From CALMBW01 sp963779645 (GTDB lineage Bacteria > Actinomycetota > CADDZG01 > WHSQ01): a stretch of 20,673 bases of DNA. The DNA lies in NCBI GenBank assembly GCA_963779645.1, contig CAVZYX010000006.1, positions 1-20,673 on the forward strand, in the 5' to 3' direction. The first letter of the stretch is position 1. The number at the start of each line of letters is the position of its first letter. The notes under the pieces were generated by a model. It did no database searches, had not been told where the DNA came from, and saw only the letters and a program-made list of their open reading frames with translations. The position numbers and the translations under genes are program-made. Below, one piece after another: positions 1 to 7,070 of this stretch.

Positions 1-1269
1 CAAGGCGAGCACCTGATCTGGCTGACCGGGTCCGCGCTCGGGTTGTGTCTGCTGATGATTGCCGGCCTGATCACCGTCGTGCTCTACAACGGCGTCGGCT
101 ATTTCTGGCCCCACGAACTGACGCAGGCCGACGTGAAAGGCGATGGAAGAATCCTCGGCGTCCTGATTCGCACGGAAGACTTCCGCAAGTTTACCGGCAC
201 CAACAACACGCCGGTGAAGCTCACGCGTTCGCAGTTCAAAGTCGGCAACCGCGATTTGGGAGGTGTGGACTTTCGTTGGATGGAGCATCAGGACCTGACG
301 AACTTCACGAAGCCCGGCGATGCTATCACCGTTGAGCGGGAGGAATACGGCGATTTCTACGGCTTTCTCGAAGCCATCAAGGAAAATGACAAGGTGGTCG
401 CCCAGGGCGCGGCCGCATGGCCGCTGCTTTTGGAAAAACAACCGCTCGCCCGCGCCATCGGCAAGAAGCGGCACCACATCCAGCGCGATGAAATCGGTGA
501 AGTAAACCTCGCGATGCAGGAGGCCACCGTTCGCATTCGTCGCGCGGAACGCAAACTTCCGCCTGGCCCGGAACGGAGCGCGGAGGTTGCGGCCGCGAAC
601 AAAACCATTGCTCGACAACAACAACTTTTCGACACGCTGAAGGCCAAAGCCGCGGAACTGGATCTGGAGGGAAATCGCTTCCGCGCCGTCACGCGCACGT
701 CGGACGGCAAAGAAAGAGAGATCGCGCTTGCCTCCATTGTGCGCGCCTTCAAGCCGAACGCCATGAGTACGGGCGCACAATGGAAACATTATTGCATCAA
801 AGTCTGGGAATTCGCCACGGCCGAACCGCGCGAGTCGAATACGGAGGGCGGGATCTTTCCGTCGATTTTCGGGACGGTGATGATGACGCTCCTGATGAGC
901 ATCGCAGTCGTGCCGTTCGGCGTGCTCGCTGCTTTTTATCTCCGCGAGTATGCCAAACAAGGCTTGTTCGTCCGCGGAGTGCGCATTGCCGTCAACAATC
1001 TGGCGGGTGTGCCGAGCATCGTCTTCGGCGTGTTCGGACTCGGCTTCTTCGTTTACTTCGTCGGCGGCTCCATTGACCGGCTCTTTTATCCCGAGTTATT
1101 GCCGGCACCTACGTATGGCACCGGCGGAATTCTCTGGGCATCGCTTACGCTCGCGTTGTTGACCGTGCCCGTGGTTATCGTGGCAACAGAAGAATCCATT
1201 GCCTCAGTGCCGCGCGGCGCAAAGGAAGGTTCACTCGCGTCGAAGTTCTTCGAGATCGAGGACGTTTAG
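1..1269 (+). CDS. pstA: Phosphate ABC transporter permease PstA, both ends missing
   Basis: Inner-membrane permease subunit of the high-affinity phosphate importer (PstSCAB). The frame is open from base 1, so the true start lies upstream. The visible part has one N-terminal membrane segment (about residues 5-35 of the translation), then a long hydrophilic insert of about 240 residues rich in charged residues and partly helical, then the permease domain with membrane segments at roughly 840-960, 985-1075 and 1120-1185. The cytoplasmic EAA loop that contacts the ATPase is recognisable (EESIASVPRGAKEGSLA, ending near 1239). A large periplasmic-type insert is known in long PstA proteins of Gram-negative bacteria. 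Right after the EAA loop the homology stops: the last residues to the stop at 1267-1269 are unlike PstA, and about 100 or more C-terminal residues are missing. Base use and strand differ from everything to the right. Confident in family, not in linkage to the rest. Confidence 0.85.
   Translation, partial: QGEHLIWLTGSALGLCLLMIAGLITVVLYNGVGYFWPHELTQADVKGDGRILGVLIRTEDFRKFTGTNNTPVKLTRSQFKVGNRDLGGVDFRWMEHQDLTNFTKPGDAITVEREEYGDFYGFLEAIKENDKVVAQGAAAWPLLLEKQPLARAIGKKRHHIQRDEIGEVNLAMQEATVRIRRAERKLPPGPERSAEVAAANKTIARQQQLFDTLKAKAAELDLEGNRFRAVTRTSDGKEREIALASIVRAFKPNAMSTGAQWKHYCIKVWEFATAEPRESNTEGGIFPSIFGTVMMTLLMSIAVVPFGVLAAFYLREYAKQGLFVRGVRIAVNNLAGVPSIVFGVFGLGFFVYFVGGSIDRLFYPELLPAPTYGTGGILWASLTLALLTVPVVIVATEESIASVPRGAKEGSLASKFFEIEDV
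1231..1242. other. Probable chimeric or rearrangement junction
   Basis: Two unrelated genes are cut at the same place. PstA (plus strand) loses homology directly after its EAA loop near 1239, and a response-regulator start on the minus strand loses homology near 1237-1242. A join of two gene interiors in opposite orientation fits an assembly or read chimera, or a real deletion/inversion. The exact base cannot be fixed by eye. Confidence 0.6.
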
Positions 1270-1320
1270 CTTCCGATCGAGCTCATGGTCATCGACGATG
1301 AGGACTCGCCCCTTGCTCAC
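1231..1320 (-). pseudogene. Response regulator (REC domain), N-terminal fragment only
   Basis: A GTG start at 1320 opens a 29-codon frame reading VSKGRVLIVDDHELDRKLNV, then a leucine/glutamate-rich helix, ending at a TGA at 1231-1233. The pattern hhIVDD followed by xxxxRK and a LEE helix is the first strand, acidic pocket and first helix of a CheY-type receiver domain, where the paired Asp residues bind Mg2+. A purine-rich ribosome binding site lies 5 nt upstream. The receiver should run another ~95 residues, including the phosphorylated Asp, but the sequence turns into the other-strand pstA. The first ~26 residues are therefore probably real and the tail is an artefact of the junction. It begins 34 nt after the GIY-YIG stop codon on the same strand and could be the first host gene beyond the island. 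Confidence 0.6.
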
Positions 1321-1325
1321 GGCAA

Positions 1326-1336
1326 CCCCTTTCCTT
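1326..1336 (-). promoter_or_regulatory. Ribosome binding site of the response-regulator fragment
   Basis: The minus strand reads AAGGAAAGGGG, 5 nt before the GTG at 1320. This spacing supports the GTG as a real start even though only the first ~27 codons of the gene survive. Confidence 0.5.
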
Positions 1337-1353
1337 CGCGCCCGTGAGGGTCA

Positions 1354-1372
1354 GCTAAACGGTCCCTTTAGC
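1354..1372. repeat. Small inverted repeat at the 3' end of the defence operon
   Basis: GCTAAA (1354-1359) pairs with TTTAGC (1367-1372) across a 7-nt loop. It spans the TAG stop of the GIY-YIG gene. On the minus strand no T-run follows, so it is not a convincing intrinsic terminator for the operon. On the plus strand a T5 run follows 8 nt downstream, but no complete plus-strand gene ends here. Confidence 0.3.
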
Positions 1373-1829
1373 CCGGCGCTTTTTCGGTTTGCCAAGCTCT
1401 CGAATGATTCGCTTCACAATCTCCTCCGAGAAGAGTTCGAATTCGTTCGTGCGCCTAAACATCTTTCCCTGAGAGTTGAGCTTCGGTGGCGCACCGTACT
1501 CCTCCAAGAAGCCGATGATGAAGGCGCGCTCGACTTTCTTCCACCAACCTCTGGCTCCTGGCCGACCCGAAGATGAGACTGGGTACACATCAAACTTGCT
1601 TACTCCATGCAGGGCCAGGATGTCCGGCGCACGTGTTGCCGCACTCTGGGCCATTCTCCCGAATTCCGTTCTCCGTGCACCCGATGTAGGCAATGGGCGA
1701 TCGACCTCGTGGATATTTGAGGTGTCGGCTCGCGACTATCACGTACACAAGTCTGTTGTTGCTGATTCCGGCATCGAAGACGGACATGGCTGCCGTCGGA
1801 TTTCTTGGGGAAATACGTATCCGACCCAT
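1355..1829 (-). CDS. GIY-YIG family nuclease, last gene of the defence operon (one frameshift)
   Basis: Likely a small DNA endonuclease of about 157 residues. The repaired translation has the GIY-YIG signature in degenerate form: a VYV strand (near residue 29), then YIG (48-50), then an Arg-rich helix start (GIRRM), a Glu in WWKKVERAFI (near residue 99) and an Asn in KLNSQGK (near residue 117). In this superfamily these are the two tyrosines, the arginine, the metal-binding glutamate and the conserved asparagine of the single active site. The C-terminus is basic. The frame changes once, near 1655-1670, between YIG and the following helix; no in-frame stop is needed to explain it. The ATG at 1829 is chosen because GGAGG sits 5 nt upstream. 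It follows the unknown 1882-2824 gene by 52 nt and is the last member of the operon. Family call fairly firm; a role as the cutting component is inference. Confidence 0.65.
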
Positions 1830-1834
1830 TGCAC

Positions 1835-1839
1835 CCTCC
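1835..1839 (-). promoter_or_regulatory. Ribosome binding site fixing the GIY-YIG start
   Basis: The minus strand reads GGAGG, 5 nt before the ATG at 1829. It decides this ATG over the in-frame TTG at 1841, which overlaps the site. Confidence 0.6.
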
Positions 1840-1881
1840 AAATTGAGATCGATAGGGCTCTAAGCGTTGTCTGCAGCGTCG

Positions 1882-2824
1882 TTAGCTTTCAAGCTCGACG
1901 GAATTCCCATCTGACGAGAGCTGCGCAGTCTTGCCAGTGTGGTCAAGAGATTGAAGGTCTTTGCCGTCGCTGGCGGAATCAAGAACCGCGATGTACTTGC
2001 TGAGCCATTCGCGCAGCGACGACAACGATTGAGCGTCCATAAGAGTTAGTCCGTCTGTGTACCTAGTGGAGATGACCTTCCAGTCCGGCGGGTCACCTTT
2101 ATCAATCCCATCTAGAGCGTTGGCCACCGATCTCGCAGAGGCCAGCCTTCGTGCCACAAAGGCGTCAGTGACCTCAAGAAAGTTGAGTTCTTCTGTAGTT
2201 GGGAGACCCTGTTCGGGGATTCCCGTGGGTTCAGGTAGTAGAGACCATGCATCATTAACAACGTGCTGAAGCGCCGGGGCGACGTCAACGTGTCGATACA
2301 CCTTCACCGAGATGGCTTGCAAGTACGTCTGGACAAAGGAGCCTTCGCGGTCCGAGAGCTTTGCAACCTGCGCAGGAAGCCAAACGAGATTTGGAATGAA
2401 TGAGTAGGTCAGGTGATTGCGCAAGGCAAGGCCGCCATCCGTCATTTCGCGCCAGACATGAGCGGCGACGAAGCCTTGACCGATGCGACGTCCGTTGTAG
2501 AGACGATTGCTGGCGCTCTTAATAGCTAAGCTCTTCAGCAGGTCTTTACGAGACTGTTGTCGTCTCGAAAGCGACCTATGTCGTCGGGTGAACCCCATTG
2601 GTCTGGTACTCCCTTCGCTGCGTTCCCGCGGCATGAAGGGTCGCGAACAGCATATGGAATGACTATCGGCATCTTTGAATAGGCGAGCGGCGAAAACCAG
2701 ACCCCTGAGAAGTCACGAGACGTGCTAGCAGCATCTGAAAGAGCCAGATGTCCTCAGTAAGGAGGTTTTTCTGCAGGTAGTGATACAAGATGTGCGACCC
2801 GTCGACCGCAGCGGCTCGTGGCAT
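1882..2824 (-). CDS. Unrecognised protein of about 313 residues in the defence operon (two frameshifts)
   Basis: Function unknown. After joining three frames (changes near 2695-2705 and 2565-2575) the protein starts MPRAAAVDGSHILYHYLQKN and carries strongly patterned stretches: VIPYAVRDPSCRGNAAKG, DQWGSPDDIGRFRDDNSL, GFVAAHVWREM, and IPNLVWLPAQVAKLSDREGS. The density of Asp, Arg, His, Trp and Gly looks like an enzyme active site or nucleic-acid interface, and the His-x-Trp-Arg and Ser-Asp-Arg-Glu clusters are candidate catalytic groups. No signal peptide or membrane segment is seen. The second half is more ordinary helical sequence. The ATG at 2824 is chosen because AGGGAG lies 4 nt upstream. 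It sits 29 nt after the methyltransferase stop and 52 nt before the GIY-YIG gene. I have an unverified impression of similar proteins beside DNA methyltransferases. A restriction-type partner is possible but is a guess. Confidence 0.6.
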
Positions 2825-2853
2825 CTAACTCCCTGACTTGCTACTTCACACTG

Positions 2854-4471
2854 TTAACACAGAGTAGGGGTTGAGTCAGCCAACTCCCAAGCACGAAGCC
2901 GGAATAGATCCAATCCGCGTTCTCCGAGATCTTCTAAGAACTGGCCGTGGGCCATCGGGGCCTGCGCAGCGCTCCAATTCTCTCCAAACGTAGGAGTGCA
3001 AACGTTTCTCCAAGGCGGTTGGTGCCAGTTCTCGAATCTCGGCAGCAGCTTGACCGATAGTGTCAGCCACTTGAAAGGGATGCACCCCGTGCCCTGACCG
3101 GTTCCATGCGCTTTGAAGTGATGCTGCTGTGACATTCTCCAAATCCGAAGCAAGTAGCCGCAGCAGATGGTTGACGCTTTGAACAAACCTGGCATCGCGA
3201 GCGACGCGACGCGATCGCTTTAGCACCGCTCCGTCTAACGGCACGGTCCTGATGTCGCTCGGAGTGCCAAAGTGGAAGACGACCTCCCATAACGTCTCTT
3301 CGTCGACAAAACAGTTAACCAGTTCAAATCTCACCCCGCTACCGAAACCTAGATTGGGGATCACTGCGCGGAAGCGACGCCCCCGGGGAAGTGCCCTCGG
3401 CTTAGTCGCAGGTTGCGGCGAGTGTGGAATCGTCGAAGGGGGACGTCGTGGAAAACGCCGGTAACGCGGAGGGCGGACCAACCGCGATGGTCGATCGCGG
3501 AGACTCATCCCCTACGTAGTAAGCAAATAATGGTGGAACAGCATTTCCAACGAGCTTCTGCTGATTCGTCTGACTTCTTGTACCGTAGAACTGGAATGTG
3601 ACTGGAAAGCCTTGTAGAACGGCCCTCTCGCGCACCGTTAGGCGACGCACTCCGTGGGCACCATCTCGCACGACGATGCTCTCGCGAGAAACCCGTGTGC
3701 ACACAGCCGTGATTGTTCGAGCAGTCCGATTTAGTGGATCTGGGAACGCCATGCGGTTGTAAACGCGATGGGCTTGCTTGGACTGCGAGTTGAGTCGAAG
3801 CTCCTCGTCACCAAGGGGATGCTCCAGCTCATTGGAGTGGAGGTCTATTGGCTTCAGCTCAATGTCGTAAAGCGGATCTTGGTTCCAGGACTCGTTCGAA
3901 GGCTGGCTATTACCTTTCCGAGCGTTGGAGCAACTTCCTTGCCCGAGTACGACTTAAGCAACTCAAGCGGGAAGGACCCAGCGAGCATGCGCCGGCGCCG
4001 TTGTGGCAATCCATAATCGGACATATCGATCACCGTTATTACTTCGACGAGGTCCTCAAACTCGTGAAGAGAACCTCCTTTTCGAGCTCCCTTTTTGAGG
4101 ATTTTGGCGACCCTCGGAACATTCTCCATGACCCAGTGATTAGGTCTGGTCATTCGGACAACCTCCAGGAAAACTCTGAGGTCCTGCAGACCATCCTGTA
4201 AGTCTCCGTTCCCGCCGCGATTGGAATAAGAGAATCGAGTGCAGGGCGGGCTTCCCACGACGTAATCGATGTCCGTTGGAAACTCGTTGGCCGAGGAACG
4301 CCGAAGATCAACGTTCGCAGGCGTAAGGCCGAGGTTCTTTTTGAATGTGAGATTGGCTTGATCCCAGTAATCGTAAGCTGCCACAACATCGATCCCGGCC
4401 ATCTTCAGTCCTAGGCTCCAGCCACCCACACCGCTGTACAGATCGATGGCGCGGGGGCGACGGTTACGCAT
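2854..4471 (-). CDS. drmMII: DNA cytosine-5 methyltransferase, DISARM DrmMII-like, with C-terminal extension (about three frameshifts)
   Basis: Transfers a methyl group from S-adenosylmethionine to C5 of cytosine. In DISARM class 2 this enzyme marks host DNA as self. The motifs are in canonical order: DLYSGVGGW (motif I, residues 10-18), GSPPC with catalytic Cys about 77 (IV), MENVP with catalytic Glu about 116 (VI), QRRRR about 157-161 (VIII), then RTITAV, RERAVLQGFP and GNAVPP (IX-X, coordinates 3690-3550). Only ~90 residues separate VIII from IX, so the target-recognition region is short. The frame changes near 3865, near 3500 and near 2980. The middle change links the catalytic domain to a ~220-residue extension containing VRFELVNCFVDEETLWEVVF, which I do not recognise; it could instead be a separate gene starting near 3508. 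The ATG at 4471 overlaps the glycosylase stop by 8 bp (ATGCGTAA). Enzyme class is firm; drmMII assignment rests on context. Confidence 0.85.
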
Positions 4472-5096
4472 GGCTCTCCGCCCATTGGCAACGAGGTTCG
4501 AGAGGGCAGACTGTGCATCGGGGGTTCCTGGGAAGGCAAACGCTCGCTGCAATGTCGAGGACTGCCCAATTTGCTTCACGAGCTCGATTGACAGGTACGA
4601 CGTGTGCCACCAGTTTCCCAAAGCTGAATATCGTCGGACGGCTGAGCGCGTGCCTCCGACCCGAAGTATCGGCGATAAACGCGGGCGCTCACGGAGTCAA
4701 CGGGCGCCGAGGCGGTCCTTCCAGTCGTTGCTAGTGCGGCTCCAGCCGCGTAGCGTCCAACGCCTGGAAGAGCTTCGAGTTCCGTCTGGGAGTTCGGTAC
4801 TTCGCCGAGTTCATTGATCCGAGCTGCTAGATGCTTAAGTCGTGTTGCTCGACTGACAAGCCCGAGTGGTCGGATGACAGCCTCGATCTGGGGCACTGAT
4901 GCACGCGCGAGGTCCGCCAGCTTCGGCCATCGCTCGAAAAGATCGTCATATACACGGGCAACGGTTCCTGCGCGGGACCGCTGCAGAAGTACTTCGGCTA
5001 CGAGAATCTTGAACGGATCGCGCTCATCTCGCCACGCGAACTTGCGCTGCTTCTGTGTGCCGCCCATGACAAGACCCTGCGCGAGAAGAACCGCAT
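4464..5096 (-). CDS. HhH-GPD DNA glycosylase with [4Fe-4S] cluster, MutY/Mig-like (two frameshifts)
   Basis: Predicted base-excision repair glycosylase of about 210 residues. The helix-hairpin-helix reads LPGVGRYAAGAAL (residues 110-122), followed by the catalytic Asp in PVDSVSARV (about 134). Tyr stands where endonuclease III has its catalytic Lys, as in monofunctional MutY and in the thymine-DNA glycosylase Mig. The N-terminal AEVLLQRS carries the Glu (about 35) matching the MutY catalytic Glu. The C-terminus has the iron-sulfur loop C-x6-C-x2-C-x5-C (about 187, 194, 197, 203). It lacks the extra C-terminal domain of full MutY, which also favours Mig. The frame changes near 5055 and near 4620. 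The start at 5096 (MRFFSRRVLSWAA) restores the usual first helix, though no strong ribosome site is seen. It is joined to the methyltransferase by an 8-bp overlap, suggesting repair of T:G mismatches made when 5-methylcytosine deaminates. Confidence 0.78.
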
Positions 5097-5172
5097 TCGG
5101 CTGGGCTCTATAGCGCCGACGGCGCGTGGAGGCGTTGTTCGGGTCGCTTTGCGAAGCCCTTTGGCGGCAGCG

Positions 5173-7070
5173 CTAATGTTTGCCACTCCTAACCTTGTTC
5201 CACAGCCCCATGTCGGGATTTCCAAGCGTTCCGACCCACGTTGCGCGATCTAGGAATCTGTTCTGGTACTCAAGTGTCTCCGGGACAAGGGCACACCGAT
5301 AGCAAGCGGCGCAGTTGCACGAGTCGGGGCCCTGCCCACCCGCACCTCCTATCTCCATGCAGACAGGGTCGCCCGAGCACCAAGTTGCCTCCTCGAGAGC
5401 GTCGCGAATGACGGGCTCGAGGTTGTGTGGCCGGCCCATCCTTACTAAGCCGCCGAGAGTCCCTTCCGAGTCGCCATCGGCCGTGTAAATCAGAACGCCA
5501 GCCATCGGGCCGGACGGGTTGTCTGTAACGAATAGACGTTCGCGGAGCGACGCAGAGGAGTACCCACATGAAAAGGCAAGTCTGTTGATAAGGAGATGGG
5601 ACAGCGTGTGGATCAATACCATCCGTGCGTTTATGAAGTCCGTCTGTACGCCCCTGTCCAAAGCGACGCTTTGGTAGCGGGCAGCGAGCCGGCCGATGCG
5701 TTCAGTGACATCTGGCGACTGTTCCCAGATCGACAGCTTCTCTTCGTCGAGACGAAAGAACACTCCTTCACCGAACACCGAGTAGGCCGGTAGCCACGAT
5801 TCCTGGTGCGGATAATGACTCCAGAGGAGACGTTTGTGGTTTTCCATGCTGACTGGACTCTCTGGTAGTAGCCGATTGAAGCCCCATAAGACGCGGGTCT
5901 CCCGCAGCTTCTCGACGAGCATCACGCGTTCGAACAAGCTGCTCACGGGAGGCTTGTAGTTCCAGCCGAGGCTGGCGGATAACAAGTTCCGAGTCTTGTC
6001 GAGTCTCTGACAAAACAGCGAACTCCTCCCTCCGAAAAGCCGTCTCCTCGCTGTCACCAGGGATCTCTACTTGACCGACAACCTTTGTCTGGGCCTCGAT
6101 CACGGCAAGCGCGCGACGAATCTGGTCGTCCGTGTAGCCCCTGAAGGCATCGAAGTACTGTCCTCGAAGTGTCTCCGGTTCTACCTCTCGCTCCACGGAT
6201 CGAAGCAGGTGGACGAGGGTGGATACGGGAGGTGTGCGCAAAGTCTCGACCAAGTCGCCCGGAGCGTTTTCGCTTCCTCTCGGGATGTACAACGACGTCT
6301 TAACGAGGGGAAAATACACGTTAGTCGCAGCCCGTAGAGCACCTCGCAGCTGTTCATCACAGTGGTCGGCAGCACCGGGACCTAGCCAGGGTTTTTCTCC
6401 GCGGCACGTGTAAAGAACCCCGCCTCCCACAAGGGATTGAGACAGAACGGTGTTATCGCCGTCAGCCTGGAGCACTCCCCCAAGGGTGCGATGTTTGTCG
6501 CACGAATCGCAGACGATCTTCTCGTTCGCTGCTGTGGCGGCACCGGTCGTGATCAGTCTGATAGGGCCTTGGCACGTTGACTGCAAAGACCGATGGACCC
6601 ACTCCATATACGGGAAGTCCTGGATGTGCCCGAGTTTGCAAAGGGCGATCGTGGACACCTGGACCATATAGGAGGCTCGACGCCCGAAGCGGGTAACGCA
6701 CTCAGGGCACTGAATGCGACCCTGCGCCGATCCTGGGAATTGCACTAGAAGATTGCAGCGGTGACACCTATGCCAGGTCGGAAATCGAACATACGGGATA
6801 GTGAGTCCTTCATTCACTGAAGTGCGGAATCGCTCAGGACGTCTAAAGTCGGGCGGCAAACGTAAATGGGATACACCTAAGGCGCGCTCAAGCCTCCACT
6901 CTTCGACCCGATATTCCATGACGTTGATGTTGTCCGTCTCACCCGTCTCCGCCTCGAACCAATGATCGAGGCCGAGCGCCCATTAGCGAGACGCCTTGCG
7001 GGCTTACAACAATGGCTCCCACACCGAACGGGCGGATGATCTGGGCACGGCGGATGGGCGATCTAGCCAT
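5173..7070 (-). CDS. drmB: DISARM protein DrmB, DUF1998 (two frameshifts)
   Basis: About 632 residues, the usual DrmB size. DrmB partners the helicase DrmA in sensing and binding phage DNA (established for DISARM). The N-terminus RRAQIIRPFGVGAIVVSPQG is the typical DrmB opening. Zinc-ribbon-like pairs follow: CHRC and CPEC (about 6690-6765), CKLGH, CDSC. The DUF1998 region near the C-terminus has IYTADGDSEGTLGGL, CSGDPVCME, GQGPDSCNCAACYRCALVPE and a final LDRA stretch, the family cysteine cluster (about 5240-5500). Frames change near 6955-6970 and near 6000-6030. The ATG at 7070 follows GGGGGA closely and overlaps the drmA stop by 8 bp, so translation is probably coupled. The stop is 76 nt before the glycosylase start. 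Family call is firm. Confidence 0.88.

Noticed and set aside
1354..1372. Rho-independent terminator of the defence operon
   Set aside because: The stem is only 6 bp, it includes the stop codon, and no T-run follows on the minus strand.
2876..3508. Separate ~210-residue gene starting at 3508
   Set aside because: Its first ~35 codons overlap the methyltransferase frame, are Arg/Pro-rich and look like an out-of-frame read, and it has no clear ribosome site. A frameshift joining it to the methyltransferase is simpler, though not proven.
4464..5096. Housekeeping adenine glycosylase MutY or endonuclease III
   Set aside because: At ~210 residues it lacks the MutY C-terminal domain, it has Tyr instead of the Nth Lys, and it is translationally coupled to a methyltransferase. 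The defence-linked Mig-type reading fits better, without proof of substrate.
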